DNA of 64,000 bases, from NCBI GenBank assembly GCA_031425275.1, contig JANPJA010000043.1, forward strand, positions 1-64,000, read 5' to 3'. The notes beneath the pieces were generated by a model. It was not told where the DNA came from, ran no database searches, and worked only from the letters and a program-made list of their open reading frames with translations. The first letter of the stretch is position 1; each line of letters begins with the position of its first letter. The DNA is from JAIVGV01 sp031425275. GTDB taxonomy: Bacteria > Acidobacteriota > Blastocatellia > Pyrinomonadales > Pyrinomonadaceae. Shown here piece by piece: positions 17,869 to 26,789 of this stretch. The translations under genes and the position numbers were made by a program.

Positions 17869-18330
17869 ATGAGATTGAGAATCGGGAACAAGCTGGCGGC
17901 GGCGGCGGCCGGTCTGCTGTTGATGTCGGCCGCGACGGGCGGCGCGCCCGCGGCTCAACAGCGGCCCTTGCCGAATCCCGTGCTCGTGTTCGCGGGGCCG
18001 GAATTTTTCCAGTCGGGCGGCAAGCAGTGGACGCGCTACAGGTTGATGGTCGATAACTCGGACCAATACCCGAACGAGCTGTTCGCCCCCGCGCCGGGTC
18101 TGCCGCCCTGCGGCGCGAACACCAAAGCCGCGCGCACTTGGGTGGACATCTTCGATCAGAGCGGGAAACGGCTCAACGGGTTTTGCGCCCTCGCGAATCG
18201 GGACGGGCTGGGGAAAATATGGTTCGCCTTGCAGAGCGATGAAGTTCCGCCGAGCTGGGTCTATATCGAATTGAACGACCGGCAGACGAGCACGAAGTAC
18301 AAGTCCAATCTGTCCGAGACCGTCGAATAG
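17869..18330 (+). CDS. Small exported hypothetical protein
   Basis: 153 residues from ATG 17869, chosen because AAAGGAG sits 5-11 bases before it; the frame is open further upstream without a good ribosome site. Signal peptide ends near APAAQ. The mature part has VDNSDQYPNELFAPAPGLPPCG and VDIFDQSGKRLNGFC, suggesting a small beta sandwich with one disulfide. Family not recognised. Converges with the PilZ gene. Confidence 0.65.
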   Translation: MRLRIGNKLAAAAAGLLLMSAATGGAPAAQQRPLPNPVLVFAGPEFFQSGGKQWTRYRLMVDNSDQYPNELFAPAPGLPPCGANTKAARTWVDIFDQSGKRLNGFCALANRDGLGKIWFALQSDEVPPSWVYIELNDRQTSTKYKSNLSETVE

Positions 18331-18378
18331 GGCGTCGATCCACGCATCGAATTTTAAGCCGGGCGCGGGCGGGGCGGG

Positions 18379-18702
18379 TCAGATCGCGCCGAGGCGTTTT
18401 AGTTCCTGCTGCTCCTCGTCGGTGAGAAAGGCGTAGCCGAGGCTGAAGCCGATGTTGATTTCGGCCGAGGCGACGTGGCCGCGCAGGGTGAGCCGCGAGC
18501 CGTCGGGTTTGCGGATGGAGAAGAGGACGAACTCGCCGACCGAGACTTTGCCGGGCGAGTCGATGTAGCAGCCGCCCATGCTGATGTCCGAGACGCGCGC
18601 CTCGTGGCGTCCCGACAGCCCCTCCCACCACGCTTCGAGCGAGACCCCTTTGCGCTCGTCCCCGCGCCGCTCGCGCCCGCTATCTTCCATCCCGTTCCCC
18701 AC
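18379..18702 (-). CDS. PilZ-domain protein
   Basis: 107 residues from GTG 18702, which follows GAGGTGA; ATG 18690 is an alternative. The PilZ signature is present: a basic motif near the N-terminus (RERRGDERK) and DISMGGCYID matching (D/N)xSxxG. Such domains bind cyclic di-GMP and change surface-related activities. The single domain would act as an adaptor. It lies 11 bp after the ftcD stop and may be co-transcribed with it. Confidence 0.8.
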   Translation of the reverse strand: MGNGMEDSGRERRGDERKGVSLEAWWEGLSGRHEARVSDISMGGCYIDSPGKVSVGEFVLFSIRKPDGSRLTLRGHVASAEINIGFSLGYAFLTDEEQQELKRLGAI

Positions 18703-18713
18703 GGCGGTTCACC

Positions 18714-20312
18714 TCAGTTTAACGATTCCAGCAACATCGTCTCGACGCGCGCGGCGATCTCTCTGGCGCGCTCCACGAGATCGTCGGAGCGCGCGCGGTG
18801 TTCGGAGGCGAACTCCTCGTCCCCGATCTCGCGCGCGTTCGCGAGCACGTTGTAGCGGGCGGCGACGGCCGCGGCCAGAGACATCTGCGCGCCCGCGGCC
18901 GAGTCCGAGAGCCACGCCGGGTCGCCCAACTCCGCGAGCGTCTCCAACAACTCGCCCACCCGGACGGCGTGTCGCGCCACTTCGAGCGGCACGTTCGCGG
19001 CCCCCTTGAGCGCGGCCTCGACGGCGTTCTCTCTCTCCCGCGTCTCCTCCTCCGTCCCGCGCGGCATCCGGCGCGCGCCGAGGACTTCGGCGAAAGCCGC
19101 CGCGTCCTCGTCGGCCGCGTCCACGAGGCGCGCGCGCAAGTCGGACAACTCCTGCGACAGCTCGCGCGCCTCCTCGGCCGCGTCGTCGCTCGCGGCTTTG
19201 CGGGCGACGAGACGCGCGACCATCTCGCCGAGCGCGGCGGCGAGGGCCGCCGCCGTAGCCGCCGCCGCCCCGCCGCCCGCCACTTCGCCCGTCAGTTCGG
19301 CGGAAAGGTCGGGGGCGCGTTCGCGCACGTTGTGACTTGCGCGCGGCGCGGGAGTCTCGGCCGGGGCCGCGCGCCCGCCGTCTTGCAGAGCGCGTAAATT
19401 TTTGTGCGCGAGGGCGGCATCGATTCGATTCTCAAGGACGAGATCGGGCGAGAAGTTTTCGCCGCGCAGAAAATATTCGGCGGCGCGGTCGAGGGCGGCG
19501 CGCGGGACGAGGCCGACGATCTCGCTGCCGGCGACCGCGACGCCGTGGCGGTCGGCCTCCCGGCGCACGGCCTCGAAGGCGTGGTGGAGATTCGTGCGCT
19601 CGTGGCGCACGAGGTTCATCGAAACCTGCACCATCCCGCGGTGCGGGAGCGCGAAGCCGAGCGCCTTCAAGTAGCGCAGGCCGCCGTCGCGCCCGCGCAC
19701 GGCCGCCGCTATCTTTCGCGCGATCGCCACGTCGGTCGTGCGCAGGTTGACGTTAAAGGCGATCAGAAACGGGCGCGCCCCGACGACACAAGCGCCCGCC
19801 GAAGGGTGCAGCCGCGCCTCGCCCACGTCCGGCTCGCGCCCCGCGCCGCGCTCCACCTCTTCGCGCAGTTGCTCGAAACCTTTCCGCCGCACGTCTTCGA
19901 GGTTCACGCGCTCCGGCCGCCGGGCCGCGCTCTCGTAGTAATAGACGGGGACGCCGAGTTCTTCCCAGATGCGCCGGCCGGCCTCGTGCGCGAGCCGGAC
20001 GCACTCTTCGAGCGTGACGCCGCGGACGGGGACGAAGGGCAACACGTCGAGCGCGCCGACGCGCGGGTGCGCGCCCTCGTGGCGGCGCAGATCGATTAAC
20101 TCGACGGCCGCGCGCGCCGCGCGTAAGGCGGCCTCGACGACTGCGGCGGGCGGGCCGACGAAGGTGATGACCGAGCGGTTGTGATCCGCGTCCGCGTGCG
20201 TGCCGAGCACGGCCACGCCCGCGACCGAATCGACGGCCCCGGCGAGCGCCGCGATTTTTTCCGCGTCGCGCCCCTCGCTGAAGTTCGGCACGCACTCGAC
20301 GACCTGTTCCAT
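18714..20312 (-). CDS. ftcD: Bifunctional glutamate formimidoyltransferase / formimidoyl-THF cyclodeaminase
   Basis: 532 residues. The N-terminal half (1-300) is formiminotransferase: MEQVVECVPNFSEGRD, GTHADADHNRSVITFVG, RRHEGAHPRVGALDVLPFVP, FLIAFNVNLRTTD. The C-terminal part (about 335-532) is the all-helical cyclodeaminase (FTCD_C). Together they move the formimino group from formiminoglutamate to tetrahydrofolate and close it to methenyl-THF, in histidine breakdown. An Ala/Pro-rich linker separates the domains. No other hut genes are in the window. The fused form is known from animals and several bacteria. Confidence 0.92.
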   Translation of the reverse strand: MEQVVECVPNFSEGRDAEKIAALAGAVDSVAGVAVLGTHADADHNRSVITFVGPPAAVVEAALRAARAAVELIDLRRHEGAHPRVGALDVLPFVPVRGVTLEECVRLAHEAGRRIWEELGVPVYYYESAARRPERVNLEDVRRKGFEQLREEVERGAGREPDVGEARLHPSAGACVVGARPFLIAFNVNLRTTDVAIARKIAAAVRGRDGGLRYLKALGFALPHRGMVQVSMNLVRHERTNLHHAFEAVRREADRHGVAVAGSEIVGLVPRAALDRAAEYFLRGENFSPDLVLENRIDAALAHKNLRALQDGGRAAPAETPAPRASHNVRERAPDLSAELTGEVAGGGAAAATAAALAAALGEMVARLVARKAASDDAAEEARELSQELSDLRARLVDAADEDAAAFAEVLGARRMPRGTEEETRERENAVEAALKGAANVPLEVARHAVRVGELLETLAELGDPAWLSDSAAGAQMSLAAAVAARYNVLANAREIGDEEFASEHRARSDDLVERAREIAARVETMLLESLN

Positions 20313-20406
20313 CTTTATCGTCCGCGCCCACGGCCTCCGCCGCCGGCCGAGCGGCCCCGGCGCGCGCGCGTCTCAATGGCCGCGCGCGTCTCAATGTTGA
20401 CGGCCG

Positions 20407-21375
20407 CTACCCCCGCAGCCGGGTGAGCTGTTCGACGCGCGAGCGGACGGCGCGCGTCAGCAGCCGCACCTCTCCGGGGGTGTAGTTGGCGGCGCGGAAG
20501 GCGTCGCCGATCTGGCGTTCGGAGAGTTGCGCGAGCAGCGAGCCGATCCAGCGGGCCTGCCCGACCGTGATGTTTTTGAACAGCTCGGTCTGCTTGCCGG
20601 AGAAGTTGAAGTCAACCGTCCCGTCGTCCCTGATGCCGTCGATGAACTTGTCGTCGGCGAAACCTTCCGGGTCGTTGCGGCTGCGCGTGATGCGCCAGAG
20701 GCCAAAACCCCCGCCGCCGGTCTTGCCGAGCGTCGCGCCGAGATCGCTGATGGCGTAGTGGAGTTCGCCCGCGCCCTGCTGGTGGAGGATGACGTTGTTC
20801 TCGTCCTTGATGTCCCAGTTGTTCAAGAGCACCATCATCACTTTGAGGCCCTGCAACTCGCGAGTCCCCTTGAACGGGTTGTCATCCCACTTCCACTCGC
20901 CGGCCCGGCGCACGCCCTTCGGGCGCAGCTCGAAGCGCGCGTTCGTGAAGTCGCCCTTGCCGCGCAGGTTCACGCGCGGCGCGAGGTGGACGATCTCGGT
21001 CGGGTAGCCCACCGCCCACAACAGCCGCACGGCGGCGGTCTCGCTCTGCGCCTCGCTGCCGACCTTGACGACCCAGTCGCGCCCCGATCCGTCTTTGACG
21101 CGGTACTTCTTCGAGGTGCCGCTCTTATCCTCCTTGATGAAGCGGACGTTGCGAAGGCTTGGCCGCGACCCCGCGCCGCCCGGCCCCGTAAGCAGATCGC
21201 GCGCGGCGATGTCCGCCGGCTCGCGCCACAGCACGGCCGTGCCCTGCGGGACGGGTTTCGCCTGTTTCTGCTTGCCGCGCTTCTTCTGCGCGGCGGCGGC
21301 GTGCGGGGCCGTGAGGCCGAGGATGAACAGGAGTGCGAACGAGACGAGTCGGCGCTTCGTGACCGTTGACAACAT
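20407..21375 (-). CDS. Exported protein with kinase-like motifs, unknown function
   Basis: 322 residues. Signal peptide residues 1-29 (ending AAAAQ). Then a Lys-rich stretch and a domain with VKVGSEAQSETAAVRLLWAVGYPTE, LLNNWDIKDENNVIL and ISDLGATLG. The order resembles a compressed kinase fold: an ATP-binding Lys, a catalytic loop D...N and a metal-binding DxG. This is inference, because the overall match to HipA- or Fam20-type kinases is weak. Similar proteins occur as uncharacterised exported proteins. The gene stands alone. Confidence 0.6.
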   Translation of the reverse strand: MLSTVTKRRLVSFALLFILGLTAPHAAAAQKKRGKQKQAKPVPQGTAVLWREPADIAARDLLTGPGGAGSRPSLRNVRFIKEDKSGTSKKYRVKDGSGRDWVVKVGSEAQSETAAVRLLWAVGYPTEIVHLAPRVNLRGKGDFTNARFELRPKGVRRAGEWKWDDNPFKGTRELQGLKVMMVLLNNWDIKDENNVILHQQGAGELHYAISDLGATLGKTGGGGFGLWRITRSRNDPEGFADDKFIDGIRDDGTVDFNFSGKQTELFKNITVGQARWIGSLLAQLSERQIGDAFRAANYTPGEVRLLTRAVRSRVEQLTRLRG

Positions 21376-21708
21376 GAGTCGGCAAATCCTCCGTTTGAAG
21401 TCGGGCGTTTAAAGTCGAGGTTATCTGCGGCGGACGGCGCGCGCGGGCCGCGGCGGTTTCTTGTAACCGTTGCGAGGGAGCCTTTCCTCAATTTAATAGC
21501 ACAACTCCGGCCCCCGTGTGGAGTGCGCGCGGGCGGCAGAGGGCGGCGGAGGGCGGCGCGGCCGGGTAGTTTGTTGGCTTATCCGGCGGCGTGCGGTAGA
21601 GTGTGCGCGCGCCGGGGCGGCGGGGCCGTCGAAACGAGGAGGGCCGCGCCGCCGCAAGCGCGAGAACTCAAGACCGCGATCTGAGATTCTTCCCCGACAA
21701 ATTTCCGC
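21376..21708. other. Divergent intergenic region
   Basis: 333 bp between divergent genes; very GC-rich, with G-rich low complexity (GGGCGGCAGAGGGCGGCGGA near 21531-21550). No gene or RNA recognised. Confidence 0.4.
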
Positions 21709-22671
21709 ATGTCGTCCGACCGTTTCATCAACCAGCGGAAGAGCGCGTGGCAGCGGCTCGAAGAGCTGCTCGCGTCGCTCGACCGCACCAGTTTGCGCCG
21801 CCTGCAACGCGACGAGGTGCGCGAACTGGGGCGCAGCTACCGCCGCACCTCCTCCGACCTCGCCATCGCCCGCGCCGAGTCGCGCGACCCGCGCCTCGTC
21901 AACTATCTCAACAGCCTCGTCATCCGCGCGCACGGCCGCATCTACCGCGCCGAGGCCGCCGACGGCTGGCGTCGGCTGCGCGACTTCTACGCGCGCGACT
22001 TCCCCGCCGCTTTCCGCCGCACGTGGCGCTACACCGCGCTCGCCTTCCTCGTCTTCCTCGTTTTCCTCGCCGCGGGCTTTTTCCTGACGTGGCGCGACGC
22101 GGACTTCTCCGAAGCCGCCGGCATCCCCTTCGCCTTCCGCGACCAGGTTAACTCGGGCACGCGCTGGTGGCAGTCGCTCAATCAGGCGAACCAGATCGGC
22201 GGGGCCGCCATCATGACGAACAACATTCAGGTGATGTTCAACGCCTTCGCCCTCGGCGCGCTCTTAGGAGTCGGCACGCTCTACGTCATGGCCTTGAACG
22301 GCCTGAGCATCGGCGCGGTGCTCGCGCTCACCTACCGCGCGGGCTTCGGCGGCGAACTCGTCGCCTTCATGGCGGGGCACGGCGTCATCGAACTCACCTG
22401 CATCTTCATCGCGGGCGGCGCGGGCCTTTTGGTCGGCAACGCCGTCCTCGCCCCCGGCGACCTCTCGCGCTTCGACGCGCTCCGCCTGCGGGGCCGCGAG
22501 GCCGTCCACCTCATCATCGGCTGCGTGCCGCTGCTCGTCGTCGCCGGCATCATCGAAGGTTTCATCTCGCCCGCGCCCATCTCGCCCGCCTTCAAGTACG
22601 GCGTCGCCGCCGTCACCGGCCTCGCGCTCTACGCCTACCTGCTGCTCTCCGGGCGGGAAGCGGCCGACTGA
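21709..22671 (+). CDS. Stage II sporulation protein M-like (SpoIIM/DUF95) membrane protein
   Basis: 320 residues. A soluble helical N-terminus (1-100) precedes five to six membrane helices, with the family hallmarks NNIQVMFNAFALGALLGVGT, NGLSIGAVLAL and FMAGHGVIELTCIFIAGGAG. In non-sporulating bacteria this family usually accompanies RDD, MoxR, DUF58 and DUF4129 genes. Here those partners lie at 38.5-47.9 kb instead. Function is unknown. It ends 9 bp before the next gene. Confidence 0.85.
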   Translation: MSSDRFINQRKSAWQRLEELLASLDRTSLRRLQRDEVRELGRSYRRTSSDLAIARAESRDPRLVNYLNSLVIRAHGRIYRAEAADGWRRLRDFYARDFPAAFRRTWRYTALAFLVFLVFLAAGFFLTWRDADFSEAAGIPFAFRDQVNSGTRWWQSLNQANQIGGAAIMTNNIQVMFNAFALGALLGVGTLYVMALNGLSIGAVLALTYRAGFGGELVAFMAGHGVIELTCIFIAGGAGLLVGNAVLAPGDLSRFDALRLRGREAVHLIIGCVPLLVVAGIIEGFISPAPISPAFKYGVAAVTGLALYAYLLLSGREAAD

Positions 22672-22680
22672 TCGTAAGAC

Positions 22681-23682
22681 GTGCCCGACAGCTTCTCCAT
22701 CGCCATGTGCACCTACAACGGCGCGCGCCACCTCGCCGCGCAGCTCGCGTCGCTGTCGGCGCAGACGCTCCCGCCCGGCGAGCTGGTGGTGTGCGACGAC
22801 CGCTCCGAGGACGAGACGCGAGAGATCGTCGGCGAGTTCGCCGCGCGCGCGCCTTTCCCCGTCCGCCTCCACGTCAACGAACAAACCTTGGGCTCCACCA
22901 GAAACTTCGGGCGGGCCGTCGGCCTCTGCGCGGGCGAACTGATCGCGCTCTCGGATCAAGACGACGTGTGGCTGCCCCGCAAGCTCGAACTGATCGCGGC
23001 CCGCTTCGCCGCGCGGCCGCGCGCGGGACTCGTCTTCACGGACGCCGAGATCGTGGACGAGGAATTGCGACCCACGGGCCGACGCATGTGGGACGGGGTG
23101 GGGTTCGGCGAGCCCCAGCGGCGGCTGCTCGGACGCGGGCGCGCCCTCGACGTGCTGCTGCCCGGCTGGACGGTGACGGGGGCGACGTTGGCCCTCCGCG
23201 CGAAGTTCACGGGACTCGTGCTCGAAATCCCCGACGACCTCCCCGTCATCCACGACGGCTGGATCGCGGCGGTCATCGCGGCGGTCGCCGACGTGGAATT
23301 CATCGCCGAGCCGCTCGTCAAATACCGTCAGCACCCGCGCCAGCAGATCGGGGCGCCCGACAAGGGCGCGGCGGCGGCGGAGGCGGCGGGCGGATCGCTG
23401 CTGGGCGGCATGGCGGAAGCCGCGCGCAGGGTCAACGACTACTCTCACCTGATCCGGATCGCGGGGCGCGTCAGGGCGCGGCTCTCGGAGCGCGAGGGCT
23501 TCCCCGGCGCGGGCGGCGCGCTCGGGCGGCTGGACGCGCTCTTGCAGCACCTGCAAACGCGCGCCGACTTGCCGGAGAGCAGGCTCGGTCGCTCCGGCTG
23601 CGTGCTGCGGGAGTTGCTGACGCGGCGCTACCACCTCTACTCGAACGGCCTCTCCAGTGCCTGTAAAGATTTACTCGCCTGA
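22681..23682 (+). CDS. Glycosyltransferase family 2
   Basis: 333 residues from GTG 22681. The GT-A fold has SIAMCTYNGARHLAAQLASL, VVCDDRSEDET and the DxD-type SDQDDVW. These bind a nucleotide sugar and metal. The region WLPRKLELIAARF and the later GWTVTGATLALR fit rhamnosyl- or galactosyltransferases of O-antigen clusters, but the donor cannot be predicted. It opens the surface polysaccharide cluster and is separated from the next cluster gene by the inserted DAC unit. Confidence 0.88.
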   Translation: MPDSFSIAMCTYNGARHLAAQLASLSAQTLPPGELVVCDDRSEDETREIVGEFAARAPFPVRLHVNEQTLGSTRNFGRAVGLCAGELIALSDQDDVWLPRKLELIAARFAARPRAGLVFTDAEIVDEELRPTGRRMWDGVGFGEPQRRLLGRGRALDVLLPGWTVTGATLALRAKFTGLVLEIPDDLPVIHDGWIAAVIAAVADVEFIAEPLVKYRQHPRQQIGAPDKGAAAAEAAGGSLLGGMAEAARRVNDYSHLIRIAGRVRARLSEREGFPGAGGALGRLDALLQHLQTRADLPESRLGRSGCVLRELLTRRYHLYSNGLSSACKDLLA

Positions 23683-23902
23683 AGGCCGCGTGGGCGAACC
23701 GTGACGCGCGGCGCAATGACGTGGGAGCGGACGCGGCGCACATCGAAAGCCGCGCCCCCGGATCGCAATTGGCGGGCCGGCCGGCCGAGAATAGGCACGG
23801 CCTGAACAAGGGCGGGCCGATCACGTCGAGACCCGCCGACGGCGGATGGCGTCATGGATTAATTTGCAGTCTGTGCCGCTTCTTTACTATGCGAGAGCTT
23901 AG

Positions 23903-25881
23903 CTGTCAGTATGGCTTTGCACAAATATTCAACGTCGAATGAATTAATGTGGAAATCCATAGAGACTAAACTGCCCTTATGAATGCAAAAAAGAAAAAGG
24001 AATTAGCAGTAAATAACAAAGAGCAACGGAAAACTCTTGGCGCTCTGCATTGGGTTTACCAAAGGGCAATGTCCGATTTTGCCCAAAAGCTATTTAAGTA
24101 TCTTGACGAAGCTTTGCGTCCGCGCTTCTTTATCGTCGGGATACCGCAGAATCAATTGCATGTCTTTTGGCTTGAGCCTTCTGAAGACTCCGGGTACACG
24201 CCCGAATCCTTTGAGGGGGTTTTGCATTTGGCTAAAGAGATTGAAGCAGAGGAAGCTGCTAAGAACGCGTGGAAGAACCCCTCACGGCAGAATAAAGAAA
24301 TTAAAATTTCGGCCAAGTCAATCCAAAGTGCCGTCGAGAAGACCTTGAATGATAAAGATACGAAATTTGTATCTTACTGTGCAGAGCCGGCGACAATTGG
24401 CGAATACGAGGTTTGTTGTGTCCTTCAGTTAGAAGAACATGCCTTTCACAGCAACTACTCCGTGCCCATTCAATGGAGGGGCGAAGCACGTCTTTCCGGG
24501 TCGCTGATTGACGCGACAGCCGTCGAGTTCCTTCGAGTATGTCGGACCGTACTGAGCGGCCCAAGAAAAACGCTCAACCTGCTAGACCCTCTTGGATACA
24601 AACCCGAAGACGTATTACGAATGGGCGGCAGAACGTGCATGTTGACGGCTAATCACATCGGAGCGGGTACGACATTCGACGACATCAATGAACTGTCTTG
24701 GAGAGCGCACGAGGGTGAGATTGCGGCCGGTGAGATATATTTCATTCATTCGGATGATGCGTACCTCGACATGAAGATCGAATTTAAGAACCCTCCGCGT
24801 CTATCGGACATAGATGCAGCGCGCAAATTGATCGAAATGGCGGGTGCAAAACGCTCCGAACGAGACGCGTTGCGCCTTGTCAGTCACGGCCATGAGATTA
24901 ACGGGATAGGCGGTCTGAAAAAACTCAAGGACAGATACAAGAGCTATGACTCGGATGTGTTCATAGTCAGGTTCACCGGGTATTACAAATGGGAGTTGTG
25001 GCATAAAGACGGCGATATCCGGGGGCATAAAGATGGCGGCATCATGATGCAGGTCGCCAACGGCGTCCCTTCATTACCGCGTCCACCGCTCGTTGAAGAG
25101 ACGTTCAAAGACACTGTTTGCAGGACCTTCACGCAGACAACGCCCAATGTAGATGCCCTATGGCACATAGTCGAAGCCGCTCGGGAGCAAGGGCATGGAA
25201 CCATGATTGTTATATCGAGCGCCGCTGCAGAGGAGGCAGATCGCTTAGCAGATCAAAGCACGGTGTTAAAAAAACCGGTGAAACTCGTCGGGAAGCTTCT
25301 GAAAGAGACTTTATTGATGATGACTTCAATCGACGGGGCATTGTTGTTAGACCCAACAGGCACATGCTACGCGGCAGGCGTTATCCTCGACGGCACTGCC
25401 ATCAAAGGAAAGGGAGAAAGCTCTCGCGGGGCAAGATACAATTCGGCAATCCGATATATTTACGGAGCGAAGACTGACTTAAGTAAAGGTCAATGTCTAG
25501 CAGTCGTTGTCTCGAAGGACCGCAAGATAAATCTCGTGAGGGAATTACGCAAACGAATTGTTCGCTCCAACATTACCCAGCAGATGGAAAAACTTCGCGC
25601 GGCGGTTGCGGGCAAAAGTGTGAAGGTGAAGGAGTATTACAAGGCGGTATTTTGGTTAAGTGACAATCGCTTTTATCTATCACCGGAAATGTGTCAGGAG
25701 TTGAATCAACTGAAGGAAACAACCAAGGAGCGGCTTCTTAAGCAGGAGGGCGATGCAGCAACGCCAGGCGAATTCAAAGCTGACGGAGAAATGGATGACA
25801 CCTATTTCCTTGATGAGAGTAGCTAGGGTTATCAGATTAATTCATTCGACTTTGAATATTTGTGCAAAGCCCTGTCAGTAT
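23903..25881. mobile_element. Transposase-less mobile unit carrying a DAC-like gene (TIRs plus target duplication)
   Basis: Terminal inverted repeats of 36 bp (23913-23948 and 25836-25871) match at 35 of 36 positions; they begin GGCTTTGCACAAATATTCAA at the outer ends. Each is flanked outside by an identical direct repeat CTGTCAGTAT (23903-23912 and 25872-25881), as expected for a target-site duplication. The 1959-bp unit is much AT-richer than its neighbours and contains one gene only, with no transposase. Removing it restores a plain intergenic gap in the polysaccharide cluster. Confidence 0.88.
23979..25826 (+). CDS. Predicted sensor protein with C-terminal diadenylate-cyclase-like (DAC/DisA_N) domain
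   Basis: 615 residues. The C-terminal domain (about 395-525) reads HGTMIVISS, then IDGALLLDPTGTCYAAGVIL (DGA at 452-454), and SRGARYNSA (482-490), then LAVVVSKDRKINLV. This is the DisA_N/DAC layout: DGA for metal and catalysis, G-x-R-x-x for the nucleotide, where DisA has GTRHR. It would make c-di-AMP or a related nucleotide from ATP. The long N-terminal part (20-330) has no DNA-binding domain like DisA and may sense a ligand; I recall stand-alone sensor-DAC proteins (DACNV-type) of this shape. Base composition differs strongly from the neighbours. Charged, no membrane segments. Confidence 0.72.
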   Translation: MNAKKKKELAVNNKEQRKTLGALHWVYQRAMSDFAQKLFKYLDEALRPRFFIVGIPQNQLHVFWLEPSEDSGYTPESFEGVLHLAKEIEAEEAAKNAWKNPSRQNKEIKISAKSIQSAVEKTLNDKDTKFVSYCAEPATIGEYEVCCVLQLEEHAFHSNYSVPIQWRGEARLSGSLIDATAVEFLRVCRTVLSGPRKTLNLLDPLGYKPEDVLRMGGRTCMLTANHIGAGTTFDDINELSWRAHEGEIAAGEIYFIHSDDAYLDMKIEFKNPPRLSDIDAARKLIEMAGAKRSERDALRLVSHGHEINGIGGLKKLKDRYKSYDSDVFIVRFTGYYKWELWHKDGDIRGHKDGGIMMQVANGVPSLPRPPLVEETFKDTVCRTFTQTTPNVDALWHIVEAAREQGHGTMIVISSAAAEEADRLADQSTVLKKPVKLVGKLLKETLLMMTSIDGALLLDPTGTCYAAGVILDGTAIKGKGESSRGARYNSAIRYIYGAKTDLSKGQCLAVVVSKDRKINLVRELRKRIVRSNITQQMEKLRAAVAGKSVKVKEYYKAVFWLSDNRFYLSPEMCQELNQLKETTKERLLKQEGDAATPGEFKADGEMDDTYFLDESS

Positions 25882-25931
25882 AAACACGAACGAGGGGCCA
25901 TTGCGCCGCGCGAAACTTTTGTTGACGGAGC

Positions 25932-26789
25932 GTGATTTACTCGTTGGCTTTCAAAACTACAGATGCCGTGGTTGTCGCCCACCCGGGTCACGAAGTGCGG
26001 ATTCACGGCTGGCTCGAACGGGAACGCCCGCTCGTCTTCATTCTCACTGATGGACGGGGCCGCGTCGGCCAGCCGCGGATCACTTCGACGACCGAATACC
26101 TGAAGCGATTCGGGATGCGACCGGGTTGCATCTACGGGCGGTTTGCCGACGCCGAAATCTACCGGGCCGTGCTCCGCCGCGACTTCGATCTCTTCGTCGG
26201 TCTGAGCGAGGAGCTGGCCGAGGCGTTAATCTCCTCCGGGGTCGAGCGCGTCGCCGGCGACGCCTCCGAGGGCTACAACACGACGCACGACATCTGCCGC
26301 CTCATCATCAACGCCGCCGTCGAGCTGGCCGGGCGGGCGGGCGGTCGCGCCATCGAAAATTTCGACTTCCCCATCGTCAACCGCCCCGACCACTGCCCCG
26401 AACGCCTGCGCCCCGGCTCGGTTTGGCTCCGCCTCGACGACGACGCCTTAGAGCGCAAGCTCTCCGCCGCCTTCGAGTTCTACCCGGAACTGGCCGCCGA
26501 GACGCGGGACGCCTTGCAGGGGAGAAATGAAGAGGACGTGACGGACTACTTCAAGCTCCACGACGACGCTCAGGCCGCGACCGAGTTGAGCGGCCTCGAC
26601 ATGTTCCGCGTCGAGTGCCTGCGCCCGGTCTCGGCGGGCGACGCGCCGTTCAATGGTGAAGTGCCGTATTACGAGTGGTTCGGCGAGAGCAGGGTCGCGG
26701 CCGGACTTTACGATCAGGTGATCCGCTACCGCGAGCACCTCGCCCCGCTCGCCGCTGCGTTGCGCTCGAACGTCGCGAGGCACGGCTGA
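25932..26789 (+). CDS. PIG-L deacetylase-like protein of the polysaccharide cluster
   Basis: 285 residues from GTG 25932. The N-terminus VVVAHPGHEVRIHGWL and PLVFILTDG resembles the PIG-L/LmbE fold (usually AHPDDE), but the metal-binding Asp pair is replaced by Gly-His (residues 19-20). The later part has NRPDHCPERL and YFKLHDDAQAATELSGL. Either the zinc site is rebuilt or the activity is lost. The stop overlaps the next start by one base (TGATG), so it is translationally coupled to the glycosyltransferase. Confidence 0.6.
   Translation: MIYSLAFKTTDAVVVAHPGHEVRIHGWLERERPLVFILTDGRGRVGQPRITSTTEYLKRFGMRPGCIYGRFADAEIYRAVLRRDFDLFVGLSEELAEALISSGVERVAGDASEGYNTTHDICRLIINAAVELAGRAGGRAIENFDFPIVNRPDHCPERLRPGSVWLRLDDDALERKLSAAFEFYPELAAETRDALQGRNEEDVTDYFKLHDDAQAATELSGLDMFRVECLRPVSAGDAPFNGEVPYYEWFGESRVAAGLYDQVIRYREHLAPLAAALRSNVARHG

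Noticed and set aside
22264..23634. 456-codon antisense frame opposite SpoIIM-like and GT2 genes
   Set aside because: Low-complexity Arg/Ala/Gly-rich translation, no motif; same GC effect.
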